Assembly (NCBI RefSeq): GCF_038502225.1
Contig: NC_091355.1
Coordinates: forward strand, 9,236,544-9,300,543
Source of the DNA: Cherax quadricarinatus
Lineage: Eukaryota; Arthropoda; Malacostraca; Decapoda; Parastacidae
Direction of reading: 5' to 3'
DNA: 64,000 bases
The notes below the pieces were generated by a model, which saw nothing but the letters and a program-made list of their open reading frames with translations, was not told where the DNA came from and ran no database searches. Each line of letters begins with the position of its first letter. Position 1 is the first letter of the stretch. Below, one piece after another: positions 21,127 through 34,300 of this stretch. A program made the translations under genes and the position numbers.

Positions 21127-22083
21127 CATAGCGATTTTTCCGCATACCGATTACTTTTATCGCAAAATTTTTGCCGCGCATACCGATTAAAAACCCGCTT
21201 ACCGATTTTCGTCCGAGACGCGTCCAATGTGCCCTCAGCCAGCCTCACATGTGCCGGCCGTCCCATTGTTTACCAGCCAGCCTCCGCGGTAACATCCAAG
21301 CATACACTCGGAATATTTCGTATTATTACAGTGTTTTCGGTGCTGTTTCTGGAAAATAAGTGACCATGGGCCCCAAGAAAGCTTCTAGTGCCAACCCTGT
21401 GGTAAAAAGGGTGAGAATTAGTATGGAAATTAAGAAAGATTTTGAAGGGTTTGGGGCTAACCCTGAGAAGCCTATGCCAGTTGTGGAATCCATTGTGCCT
21501 ACTTCAAAGATTAAGGAAATGTGTGCACAGTGGGTTGAACTGCAAACCTTTATAGATGAAAATCACCCTGACACAGCTGTTGCAAGCCGTGCTGGTGACT
21601 ATTTCAATGACAATGTTGTGGCCCATTTTAGACAAATCGTAAAGGAACGGGAGGTACAGAGCTCTATGGACAGATTTGTTGTGCGACAGAGGTCCAGTGA
21701 CTCTCAAGCTGGTCCTAGTGGCATTAAAAGAAGAAGGGAAGTAACCCCGGAAAAGGACTTGCTACCTCAAGTCGTAATGGAAGGGGATTCCCCTTCTAAA
21801 CAGTAAGAAGATAATGCTCTCCCCTCCTCCCATCCCATCAATCATCACCAGATCTTCAATAAAAGTAAGTGTCATGTAATTGTGCATGCCTTTTTCAGTT
21901 TGTGTGTATTAAAATTAACATTTCATGTGGTAAAAAAAAATTTTTTTCATACTTTTGGGCGTCTTGCACGGATTAATTTTATTTCCATTATTTCTTATGG
22001 GGAAAATTCATTCGCATAACGATTATTTCGCATAACAATTATCCCTCTTGCACGGATTAAAATCGTTAACCGGGGGTCACTGT
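21127..22083 (+). mobile_element. Tigger/pogo-type non-autonomous element, left terminus lost
   Basis: The body matches the full element at 46296-48539: 5' region with 'gcgatttttccgcatacc', transposase start, C-terminal end and 3' region. The right end 'ccgggggtcactg' is followed by TA and then LINE sequence that continues uninterrupted homology (original 'acataattgagg'). The left terminal repeat seen in the other copy ('cagtggacccccgcataacg') is absent; the LINE passes directly to 'catagcg'. Two internal deletions removed DNA-binding and catalytic domains. Confidence 0.85.
21360..21806 (+). pseudogene. Tigger transposase remnant, internally deleted, 148 codons
   Basis: The start MTMGPKKASSANP is the transposase N-terminus. 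After residue ~26 it jumps to DFEGFGANPE and then to SKIKEMCAQW, both from the C-terminal third of the full protein. The helix-turn-helix, CENP-B-like and DDE regions are gone. Both joins keep the frame, and the tail EGDSPSKQ is identical to the full copy. No activity is expected. Confidence 0.8.
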
Positions 22084-24501
22084 AATTGAGGTTCAGACAT
22101 GTATGCGTGGAGCCCCAGACCGACATAATGAGACTAGTCATGAGGGAGCATTCACTAAATTCAACTTCAACAACAAAAACATAAAGTGGGACCAAGTAAA
22201 CCAAGTCCTAACCGATATAAGCTGGGAAGATATACTAAGCAACACAGACCCCAACTTATGCCTAGAACAGATTAACTTGGTGGCACTCGATGTATGCACA
22301 AGGCTTATTCCTCTAAGAAAAAGGAGGAGTAGATGTAAAATAGAAAGAGACAGGCGCTCCCTTTACAGGCGACGGAAAAGAATAACAGAGCGGCTAAAAG
22401 AGGTCAATATATCTGAAATGCATAGGGAGACACTGGTCAGAGAAATAGCAAGCATCGAACTTAAGCTAAAGGAATCTTATAGGAGTCAGGAATTGCGGGA
22501 AGAACTAAAAGCCATAAATGAAATCGAAAGAAACCCAAAGTATTTCTTCTCCTATGCCAAATCAAAATCGAGAACAACGTCCAGTATTGGGCCCCTACTT
22601 AAACAAGATGGGTCCTACACAGATGACAGCAAGGAAATGAGTGAGCTACTCAAGTCCCAATATGACTCAGTTTTTAGCAAGCCGCTAACCAGACTGAGAG
22701 TCGAAGATCAAAATTATTTTTTTATGAGAGAGCCACAAAATTTGATTAACACAAGCCTATCCGATGTTATCCTGACGCCAAATGACTTCGAACAGGCGAT
22801 AAATGACATGCCCATGCACTCTGCCCCAGGGCCAGACTCATGGAACTCTGTGTTCATCAAGAACTGCAAGAAGCCCCTATCACGAGCCTTTTCCATCCTA
22901 TGGAGAGGGAGCATGGACACGGGGGTCGTCCCACAGTTACTAAAAACAACAGACATAGCCCCACTCCACAAAGGGGGCAGTAAAGCAACAGCAAAGAACT
23001 ACAGACCAATAGCACTAACATCCCATATCATAAAAATCTTTGAAAGGGTCCTAAGAAGCAAGATCACTACCCATCTAGAAACCCATCAGTTACACAACCC
23101 AGGGCAACATGGGTTTAGAACAGGTCGCTCCTGTCTGTCTCAACTATTGGATCACTACGACAAGGTCCTAAATGCACTAGAAGACAAAAAGAATGCAGAT
23201 GTAATATATACAGACTTTGCAAAAGCCTTCGACAAGTGTGACCATGGCGTAATAGCGCACACAATGCGTGCTAAAGGAATAACAGGAAAAGTCGGTCGAT
23301 GGATCTATAATTTCCTCACTAACAGAACACAGAGAGTAGTCGTCAACAGAGTAAAGTCCGAGGCAGCTACGGTGAAAAGCTCTGTTCCACAAGGCACAGT
23401 ACTCGCTCCCATCTTGTTCCTCATCCTCATATCCGACATAGACAAGGATGTCAGCCACAGCACCGTGTCTTCCTTTGCAGATGACACCCGAATCTGCATG
23501 ACAGTGTCTTCCATTGCAGACACTGCAAGGCTCCAGGCGGACATCAACCAAATCTTTCAGTGGGCTGCAGAAAACAATATGAAGTTCAATGATGAGAAAT
23601 TTCAATTACTCAGATATGGTAAACACGAGGAAATTAAATCTTCATCAGAGTACAAAACAAATTCTGGCCACAAAATAGAGAGAAACACCAACGTCAAAGT
23701 CCTGGGAGTGATCATGTCGGAGGATCTCACCTTCAAGGACCATAACATTGTATCAATCGCATCTGCTAGAAAAATGACAGGATGGATAATGAGAACCTTC
23801 AAAACTAGGGAGGCCAAGCCCATGATGACACTCTTCAGGTCACTTGTTCTATCTAGGCTGGAATATTGCTGCACACTAACAGCACCTTTCAAGGCAGGTG
23901 AAATTGCTGACCTAGAAAATGTACAGAGAACCTTCACGGCGCGCATAACGGAGATAAAACACCTCAATTACCGGGAGCGCTTGAGGTTCCTAAACCTGTA
24001 TTCCCTGGAATGCAGGCAGGAGAGATACATGATTATATACACCTGGAAAATCCTAGAGGGACTAGTACCGAACTTGCACACGAAAATCACTCACTACGAA
24101 AGCAAAAGACTTGGCAGACGATGCAACATCCCCCCAATGAAAAGCAGGGGTGTCACTAGCACGTTAAGAGACCATACAATAAGTGTCAGGGGCCTGAGAC
24201 TGTTCAACTGCCTCCCAGCATACATAAGGGGGATTACCAACAGACCCCTGGCAGTCTTCAAGCTGGCACTGGACAAGCACCTAAAGTCGGTTCCTGATCA
24301 GCCGGGCTGTGGCTCGTACGTTGGTTTGCGTGCAGCCAGCAGCAACAGCCTGGTTGATCAGGCTCTGATCCACCAGGAGGCCTGGTCACAGACCGGGCCG
24401 CGGGGGTGTTGACCCCCAGAACTCTCTCCAGGTAACATCATAAAACAAAGGACACCTGTACTGAAGTTAGTTGCGAGTTCTTGCTACTGTACTGTGTAGT
24501 A

Positions 24502-24832
24502 CAGGTGGTCCCTGCTTTACAGCATTTTGCTAATACAGCAGTTTTCATTTATACCAATTCTTTATTTAGTCAGACTTCCTACAGTAAATATATTCACCAC
24601 TCGCTAAAGGCTAAGGACAAAAATATTTTAAAGTAGGTAATGTGTGTGTACTGTGCATGTATATGCATTTTTTAGGCCTGGCTCTATTGCTCACTTAATA
24701 TATGATAGTGTAAACATGTTACCAGACTTTTATGTGCATTTGAAGGTGAAAAAAACTGTTTCACTTTACAGAGATTTTTGCTTTACAGTGGTAGCTTAGA
24801 ACCTAACCTGCAATATAAGCAGGACCTTCCTG
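24502..24832. mobile_element. TA-flanked MITE, 331 bp
   Basis: It starts CAGGTGGTCCCTGCTTTAC and ends in the inverse of CAGGAAGGTCCTGCTTAT. TA flanks both ends (24500-24501 and 24833-24834). It is non-coding. A decayed relative of its interior ('ggttctattgctaactta') is at 62493-62530. Confidence 0.65.
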
Positions 24833-25215
24833 TACAGTACTGCAAATGTCCTGCTGCAAATTTCAATGGTACTATGATTTATATATAGTATTTAGTGATA
24901 CAGTACTATTAATTTTTATTTTAGATGCAAAGGGAAATTTTTCTGTTGATCATATGGCAGTTTAATTTTTATTTGGATGTCAGTACTGACAATGGATCTG
25001 TCTTTGATGTTTCCAGAAAAAATCAGAAAAACATGGAGGGAGAAATTTCTTTAAAATATACATAGAGAAAAAATGAGTGCCTGCTATATTTTTGTAGCAC
25101 AGTAGTACTTACATAGATATCCAGGCAGATGACAGATATTTGCTGCAGCATTTTTATCCTTGGCATTAAGTACAATACACTACATATTTCAAAATCAATA
25201 CTTTGTTTTCTCCAG
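24833..25215. promoter_or_regulatory. Probable upstream region of the phosphatase gene
   Basis: AT-rich sequence ending in a pyrimidine-rich 'tttgttttctccag' acceptor-like site at 25202-25215. This suggests a further upstream 5' UTR exon. No TATA box or initiator can be assigned. Confidence 0.3.
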
Positions 25216-25237
25216 GTTTCCTACAGTATTAGGAAAG

Positions 25238-25373
25238 ATGAAAGTGTCTGGAGTCATTTTGGCAATTCCAATGCTGATCAGTTGTGCATCAGCAGCTGTT
25301 CCCATTGTTATTGAAATTGATAACCTTGCAACAGAGGACTTTCAACCTCAGCAGGTTCATATTTCCATAGGAG
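25238..25373 (+). CDS. ACP7: Phosphatase coding exon 1
   Basis: The ATG at 25238 begins a hydrophobic signal peptide ending CASA, followed by AVPIVIEIDN and QPQQVHISIGG. The donor is GAG|gtaaga at 25374. The exon contributes 136 coding bases (ends phase 1). Its 5' border is probably 25216 (after tctccag) or 25227 (after ctacag). Confidence 0.88.
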
Positions 25374-28300
25374 GTAAGAAAGTTTTTATTACTCACTTTA
25401 GATTGCCTGCAAATCTGATTTCATTCCTTTCAAATTATGATACAAACCTTATGTGATGATATGCACTGAAGCAGTGTCAAGTGCAAACTCTCTTTTGTAC
25501 ATCATAGGCTTGCATTGTATGCAGTCAATTGTACTTCTTTTGTCTTAGTTCATAATACCCTAAAACTAAGTCTAAGGATGAGTGTGCACTATGACCATTT
25601 TCATTTTCTGAGACCAGTAACTAATGTGTGTGCATGAGTATATGCGTGCATGTGCAGTATATGTGTATGTGTATACACACATGCAAATGCAAACACATAC
25701 GTATGCATGCATACATAGATATCAGTAGGGCAATTAAGGATATCTATTCTAGATGGGGTGATAGAGATATTAAGAAGATAGAGAGAATATTTTGAGGTTT
25801 TAAATGTAGAGGATGAAAGGGTAGCTGTAATTCCATGCATGGGGCAGGGTAGAATAAGATAGATCAACTAGGAGGAGGAAGTGGAAGCTAGAGGTGTATA
25901 CTAGTAGTAAGGTAGTGGGAAGGTTGAAAGGGGGTAAGGTAGCAGGAATGGATGGGATTAAAACTTGAAATGCTTAAAGAAGGTGGCAATATAATTTTAG
26001 AATACCAATGTATGGAATAGGAAGTAGGTTATTGAAAGCAGTGAAAAGTTTTTATGAGGATAGTGAGGCTCAGGTTAGAGTATGTAGGAGAGAGGGAGAT
26101 TATTTCCCAGTAAAAGTAGGCTTTAGACAAGGATGTGTGATGTCACCATGGTTGTTCAATATATTTATAGATGGGGTTATAAGAGAAGTGAATGCTTGGG
26201 TGTTGGCAAGAGGTGTGGAGTTAAAAGATAAAGAATCTAACATAAAGTGGGAGTTGTCACAGTGGCTCTTTGCTGATGACACTGCTTTTGGGAGTTTCTG
26301 AAGAGAAGCTGCAGAGGTTGATGGATGAGTTTCATGGGGTATGTAAAAGAAGAAAATTAAAAGTGAATATAGGAAAGAGTAAGGTGATGAGGATAACAAA
26401 AAAATTAGGTAACGAAAGATTGGATATCAGATTGGAGGGAGAGAGTATGGAGGAGGTGAATGTATTCAGATATTTAGGAGTGGACGTTTCACCAGATGGG
26501 CCTATGAAAGATGAGGTGACTCACAGAAGTGACAAGGGGAAAAAGGCGAGTGGTGTGCTGAGGAGCCTGTGGAGACAAAGAACTTTGTCCATGGAAGCGA
26601 AGAGGGGAATGTATGAGAGTATAGTTATACCAACACACTTATATGGTTGCAAAGCATGGGTGGTGAATATTGCAACAAGGGGAAGACTGGAGGCAGTGGA
26701 GATGTCATGTCTGAGGGCAATTTGTGGTGTGAATATAATACAGAGAATTTGTAGTTTGGAAATTAGGAGGTGCGGGATTACCAAAACCATTATCCAGAGG
26801 GCTGAGGAGGGGCTGTTGAGGTAGTTTGGACATGTAGAGAGGATGGAACAGAATATAATGACTGAGTATATAAATATGTAGTGGAGGGAAGGCAGGGTAG
26901 AAGTCAGCCTAGGAAAGGTTGGAGGGGGTAGAGAAGGTTTTGTGAGCAAGGGGCTTGGACTTCCAGCAAGCATGCATGAGCGTGTTAGATAGGAGCGAAT
27001 GGAGACAAATGGTTTTTAGGACATGATGTGTTGTTGGAGTGTGAGCAGGGTAATATTTATGAAGGGATTCAGGGAAACTGGCAGGCTGGACTTGAGTCCT
27101 GGAGATGGGAAGTACAGTGCCTGCACTTTGATATTATAATCAGGGGGAGCACTAAACCCGTAGGATTATGCAGTGCCTGTGGGGGGATGTGGAAGGTATT
27201 CAGGCTTAATTTAGGGAACTGGAGCAGAGATCCAGTTCCATACATCAAGAGCCCCTCACCAATATCAAGGATCCTTCCTTGAGGGGACCTGCACTCTGAA
27301 GGAGGGGTGTTAATGTTGCAGTTTTATAACTGTAGTGTAAGCACACCTCTGGCAAGAGTGATGGAGTGAATGATGGTGAAAGTTTCTTTTTTGGGCCATC
27401 CTACCTTGGTGGGAAATGGCCAATGTGTTAATAAAAAAATAACTTAGTGCATTTACATACTATATGAGTGAAAGAAGAAAAGGTTTGTAAAGTTTTGAAG
27501 AGAGCATGCATATTTCCTTTAGGCTATTTTAAGTAAAAGGGGACAAAAGTGTGTATAAGAATTATAAGAAAGTAAGACTATTGAGTATACTGAGTATAGT
27601 GTATGGCAGAATTAATGTTACAAGAATTAAGGGAATGATTACAAGTAGAAATATGGTACAGTGTACAGTAGACATCATAAATATACATGTCCATAAGGAT
27701 ACTATTTGAATGATAGATAAAGTAAGTGCCAAAAACACAAAGAATTAACTAAATTATTTTGATTTTTTTCCGTACTTTAATGACTGGACTGTAAACTCAC
27801 AGGACTTAAATTCGACAGAGAATGTTACCCCTTGACTGTTGCAACCCCCAAATCCTGAGGTGTCTCCTGGTGTTGCAAAATTTCCCCCCAAAAAAAAAAA
27901 AAAATTATTTTTTTCTTATGAAATGATAGAGAATCTTTTTCCGATTGTAATGACACCAAAAGAACAAAATTTGATGGAAAACTGACAGAATTAAGCTTTC
28001 ATGAAGTTAGCGACCTAGGCGATATTCACCCTTTCAGGGTTTCAGCCGTACTAGTACGGCTTGCAAGGGTTTTTGATGCACTAGTACGCCTAAATTGTAA
28101 CGCCCTCAAATCTAGTGAGAGAAAGCTGGTAGGCCTACATATGAAAGAATGGGTCTATGTGGTCAGTGTGCGTGGTATAAAAAAAATCCTGCAACACACA
28201 GTGCGTAATGAGAAAAAAAAACTTTGACCGTGTTTTTGGATTAAAACAGTGGCTTTGCACTGTATTTTCATATGGTATTTATTGTTGTATTCTAGCTTTC

Positions 28301-31300
28301 CTGGTCTCATTTTATAGAATGGAAGATATATTACAGAACTTGAGATGATTTTGACTGGTTTTACAAAGAAAAGTAACTTGAAATTGAGCTCAAAGTAGCA
28401 GAAATGTTTGATTTTTACCAAAGTTCAAAAGTAAACAAATCATGCTATGCATCCAATACACATCAACTGGTGAGTCTAATATTCTTTCACAAGTGCGCTG
28501 ATATTATTTATACCATTTCTACACCAATGCAGTAGTCTGCATAAAAGTAAATCTTCTGTTTTTTTGTAAGAATAAAAATTCAAAGTGGAAAGCAAAAGAA
28601 TGTAAGAGGGGCATGGGAATGTGACTAATGAACAGAGAACTCGTTATTTTAGTGCCAAGAATGTCTTTCTTGTTTATTCTGGACCCTATTTGGAAATTGG
28701 GATCTTTTGAGATTTGTGTGAAATTGGCAAAATTGCTAAATTCTGACCGCTGTATTGGATAGTTGAAATCGGTAAATGGGTGGTTTCTTGTACTCATTCG
28801 ATAGAAAAAAATGGAGTTCTAGCGAAATAGTTATGATTTTTGTCGACAAGTACACTGGAATTGGCCGAAATAGGGCTCAAAGTGGGCAAAATCGCCGATG
28901 CGTAAACATCGTCGAGACCACTAACTTCGCGAGAGCATAATTCCGCAAGTTTTTCATCAAATTTCATACTTTTGGTGTCATTATGATCGGGAAAAGATTC
29001 TCTGTCTTTTCATAAAAAAATTTTTTTTTTTTTTTTTAAATTTGGCTGACCCTGAGAACAAGTCTCTGAGAGGGCCTGTCGACCCTGAAAGGGTTAATGA
29101 ATTGGAGATTTCGCCCACTTTGAACCCTATTTTCGGCTAATTCCATTGTTCCAGTTGACCAAACTCATAGCTATTTCTTTAGAACTCCATTTTTTCTATC
29201 GATTGAGTACAAGACTCTGCCCATTTACTGATTTCAACTACCCAATAATGTGGTCAGAAATTTGCAATTTGGCCAATTTCACGAAAATTAAAAAATATGA
29301 CAATTTCAAAATAGGGTCTAGAATGAACAATGCAGACATTCCTGGCTCTAAAATAACATTTTCTTTGTTTATCAGTCACGTCTCCAGGCCCCTCTGATAT
29401 TACTCTTGCTTTCTATTTTGAATTTTTATTCAAACAAAAAATAGATTTACTATTATGCAGACTACTGCAATATTGTAATAATTGTATAAATATTGTCAAC
29501 CCATTCATGACTGCATATTAGAATGGCTACTTGGACATTTATTGGAAAATGACATCATTTGTTTACTTTTGAACATTGGCAAAAATCAAACATTTCCCCT
29601 ACTTTGAGCTTCATTTCAAGGTTCTTTTCATAGTACAACCAATCAAAATCACCTCTATTTCTATAATGTATTTTCCATTCTATGAGACCAAGAAAACGAG
29701 AATACAACCATAAATACTAGATGAAAATAGACCACAAAGTCGGCATTTTAATTAAAAAAAAACGGTCTGAGTTTTTTTTCTCATTATGCACTGTGTGTAG
29801 CAGGATTTTTTTATATGGTGCACACTGACCACATAGACCCATTCTCTCACATGTGGGCCTACCAGCTTTCTCCTGCTTGATTTGAAGCCGCTAGAATTTA
29901 TGAGTATATATATGTCAAAAACGGTGGCTCGTAAGACGTACATGTATAGATATGACCGAAACAGTCAAAGGGTTAAAAACTTATTAAGCGTAAGCTTTGT
30001 GGCATGGACATGTCATCTAACCCCAAAATTTTGAGTGCCATTAAGCAGGTACAGAGGGTAATGATTTTTCTGTCCTTCATAAGTTAACCTTATCAGTGCC
30101 TAGGTGATATAAGGAGTGCATCAAGAGGAAAGGTAATCCTACAGAATGCTAGTTGAGGTGAGGAACACATACATATTTCAGTATTATATATTTAATGGGT
30201 TATTGTAAGTGGTCTCATTTTCTGTATGATCTGTTAGTGTGTGTGCATATTTATGACACCTACTGTAGGCATATGTTAACTATATTTAAATTTTATTTCA
30301 GAATCCAACCTAGACATGGTGATCACCTGGTTAACAGTAAATGAAACGCCTTCATCAGTAGTCGAATTTGGGACAACAGATTTGAGCAACTCTACATTGG
30401 GCAGCAGGAAGGAATTTACTGATGGAGGCGATGAACACCGGCAGATGTGGATACATAGAGTGACTCTGAAGACCTTGCAGCCAAATACTACATACTGTAT
30501 GTTAATGTATAATACATGTACTGCACTGTATTATGCTGCAACACTTGGCATTTTGAGTTATGTACAGTCAGTCCCATAGTAATTTTAAATAGCAACTGAA
30601 AACCCTAAGACCTTGCTCTTGGAGCAAATTTTTCAGTCATACAAGTACCTCTTATGTCAGGCAAAACCTATTGAATTTTGACTCTTTTTCCTCAGCTTTT
30701 TGATAAAAATTGCATTTTTTTTTTTGTATTTATGCTCTGCTTTTTTTTATATAATTAAGTAAAAATGTTAATTTACACACATACACATGCATGCACATAC
30801 ATATTGGTGTCACAAACACTGATTGATAAACATTACACAAAACCAATACAGTAGCATTTTATTTTTGTTATGTAGGCATAAAAACAATAGTGTGGAGACC
30901 ATAATCTAATCAGTGAGCAAGAAAAAGCGAGTTCACAAAAGCTCACTCACATAGCTCATTTTAGGTGGGAACACTTTTAATGTGGACATGTGTTCAGGCG
31001 ATATTTCTCATCCTTGGCAAGATAACTTTGATAAGTGACATGTGTTCAGGCGATATTTCTCATCCTTGGCAAGATAACTTTGATAAGTACAGGACTCGTA
31101 TATTGTATAAAATTCTAGATGTCTATGATGGTTAAGATATGGTACATGTGTTATATTATCTGTTTGAAAAATTATGAAAAATATGTTCCTGTGATGGGCA
31201 CCATGATACCCATAATGGAATATATTGTATATGATTTACTACACTGACCATTTCCCTCCAAGGAAGGGTGACCCAATGAAGAAAAAATAGTCTTCCTCAC

Positions 31301-34300
31301 TCAATCAGTAGTTGTCTTTCCAGAACTAAAAAAATATATGAGCTACAAAGAAAGGGTAAGGGCATTTAATATGCCTTACTGGCTGATTGAAGGAAAAATG
31401 AGACATAACCACATGAGAGATTATACAGTCAGTTCTCGTATAAAGCTCCTCTATATAGTGTGATTTTTTAGTAAATGTAATTGAAAAAGTACATTGAAAA
31501 TTGAGTAGCCTGTTCTATGAATGCCTTTTAATGTGCTTTTTCAATCACATTTACATAAAAATTACACTATATAGAAGAGCCTTACAAGAAATTACTGTTG
31601 TAATAGGATACAGAAAAACTGATAAAAGTTTCTAATCCCATCACAGTGAAGTAGAAGATTAATGTATTGGAAATTCATAATTTTTTTGATCAGTTATATA
31701 ACAGAGATGGAGCACCATCTTTGGTACTGTATTTAATTACTGTACATACTTATACTTGAATCCAACCCCTCTAGTATATGTACATTAACTATACTCATGT
31801 GCTTGCCTGTTGTTGTATGTTCTGGTGCTTGTGTACGCATGTAACAGCATGGTCTACTCACCTCCCAGGATGTCATTACCAACACAGTAAAGTGTTCAAG
31901 TATGAACTTTACTCCGGGTAGAGTGTAGAAATTCTCTTGCGTACAGTTGCTGGCACATATTTCTTGGGTTCTTGTCTGATGGAGTTACCCATCTAGATTC
32001 TATCTGCTCAAGAGTTGCTTCTGTTTTTGGATACTTATGGTATGATTCCAGGTTGACCCCAAGTGCCCCTGATGTAGAAAAGCAGCTTTCAGGGTTCAAA
32101 ATGTTCTTGTTACTTTATATATATTTAATTATTTTACTTTGTTTGAGCATACAAAATCATGTTCAATCTTCTATTTCTTTTCATGCGGTACAAAAACAAT
32201 GTAGTTTACGTATAATACAACATTGTTAGGCACGAAAGAAAGATACTGGTATGCAGTGCATTTCGGACAGTTCATTATTAGTTTTATTTTCAACAGTTTA
32301 CCATTGTGGAAGTCCTCTTGGCTGGTCTGAGATTTTTTTCTTCAAGACTTGGAAAAATGGAACTGACTGGCCCGTTTCTGTTGCCATGTATGGGGACATG
32401 GGAGCTGTCAATGCACAGTCTCTCTCTAGGTAAGTATGTACTGTAGTATGTTATTTAACATTTAATGTGACATGAAATGCTAGGAATTTCTGGCAAACAA
32501 TGGGAAAACTGCAAAAGATGTTTAGTGGAATAGTAATCCAAGCTTTGTTTCATAAGGAACAGTTTTTGTAAGGCAAATTGTACTTCGGTTTGTGATTTGG
32601 TAATATTGAAATTATTTTGTTAATTATTGTAGTTTTGAATGAAATGAGGATTACAGGCATACCTCATTAATACGGCGCTTGCTCTAGAGTGCCTCGCTAA
32701 TACGGCACTTTTCAGTTATGTTCATGTTTATTATTTTTGGCACTTGCCGTGCTCTTAAGATGGTTTTTGACAATTTTTCATTATTTTTACTTTTGCATTG
32801 TTTTTTGAGTGCTGTATGACCCTTGTAGGTTTAGCACTTCTTTTTATCATAATAATTATTTTTCGAGGCCTATTGCTTTTGTGCACAAATAAATTTAAGT
32901 ATAAAGATCTTTTTAGGCTTTTATATGCCCTGGCAAATGAAAAAAAAGCTGCAATTCACTGGAAGGCAATATTCACTTTACGACCACTGTCGTAAAGTGA
33001 ATACCGCCTGACCCCCTGTAGTATTAGTGAGGTATGCCTGTACAGTGGTCCCTCGAGTTACGACATTAATCTGTTCCAGATGTATCGTACCTCAAAACTA
33101 GCATAACTCAAGCCCCAAAATATATAGCTTTACAGTAATTTGTTACAAGTTGCCAGAATCTTCCCTTGCTCCTGGCATTTCACTTGCCTCTTACAACATG
33201 CATGACTTACAGAGGAGGGATTCTTCTCCACTTCCCCATGGAGAATCACTATATATGTTCATTATATCTAAAAAAAATTAACTTAGATAACGTCTTTGCC
33301 TTAATTGTAATCCTTGTAAATATAGATGATGTAATGACAGTGTCTTCTGTAAGACATCTTAGTACCTTGATGTTGTTGTCTGTTCTTAGTGTATTCTCAT
33401 TGACTATTTCAGGCTGCAGGAGGAGACACAGAAGGGAATGTATGATGCTATAATTCATGTTGGAGACTTCGCTTATGACATGGACTCAGTTAGTATCTAC
33501 ATATCAGTCAGTCTTTGTGTTTCTCCAGTAATTTTCTTTATGCTTACGACAAAGTACTAATCCCTTAGAAGTCAGCTAGTGCCTGGGGAATAGGAGGCAA
33601 TTAAGTTGGGTTCAAGGAAACAGCGAGGTGGCTCCAATTCCTTGGTATATAGAGCCCTTTTCCCCTCTAAAGAATTTTTTCTTCACTACCAATAATGAAG
33701 AAAAAAGGAAGGAACACTTCATCATCACTCACTCCATCACTGTCTTCCCAGAGGCAAGACAGTTAATAGATACTGCACAATATTACTTTAATACATCATT
33801 TTCTGTTTTATTTTTTTATATATCTGAAAGTTTTGAAGATTCAGTGAGTAGTTATAACTTTTAAGATTGCAGACTACATTTTGACTTGATTACCACAAGA
33901 GCAAACAAGTCAGAACTTATTCCAGTTTGTGATTGCCAGTATCTGTTTGTAAAATATCGGCACATAGTGCTACAAAGTGTGAGAATAACAAGTGAACAAC
34001 TTCTTACACTGAAAGAACGATCACGCCATATATATCTCCTGCACAATTTTCCTAAACGAGTATCTTTGGCTAGCCAATTTCTTAAAAACTTTATTATAAT
34101 TCAGTAATGCAGAGAGTGACTGAAAAGGTGAATTAAAAAATTTAGATTTACCTAAAATAGCATAATAGAGGCATTACAAAACTATTGGTGCTACTGTATT
34201 TACTCAAAAATTTTCTAATCTTGCAGCAAGCTAATCTAGGTTTACAAATAAAGCATTGTGACTGTATATGATGTAAACTGTTCTGTATGCAATAATGAAT

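Larger units (their letters stand above)
20405..24412 (+). pseudogene. CR1-A ORF2 interrupted by insertion
   Basis: ORF2 runs 20405-21126 and 22084-24412. The endonuclease (FANIQGLKP, FTETHI, LLGDFNLRHLKW, LDLIFTN) is cut at YSDH by the Tigger derivative; the frame resumes at IEVQTCMRGAPDRHN. An AG dinucleotide is missing near 20678, where the other copy reads 'cattgcagagtcac'. From 22103 a 769-codon frame is open through RT (HSAPGPDSWN, YTDFAKAFDKCDHGV, SSVPQGTVLAPILF, SFADDTRICM) to the end SQTGPRGC. The unbroken RT suggests recent insertion. Confidence 0.9.
20172..24438 (+). mobile_element. CR1-A LINE, 5'-truncated copy split by a Tigger derivative
   Basis: It starts inside ORF1 (CYNLNCQAHH) and runs to the 3' tail ('actctctccaggtaac'). 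It is interrupted at 21127-22083 by a Tigger-type element. Apart from that insertion and a 2-bp loss it is the best-preserved ORF2 in the window. It is nearly identical to the - strand copy at 11157-15585. Confidence 0.9.
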
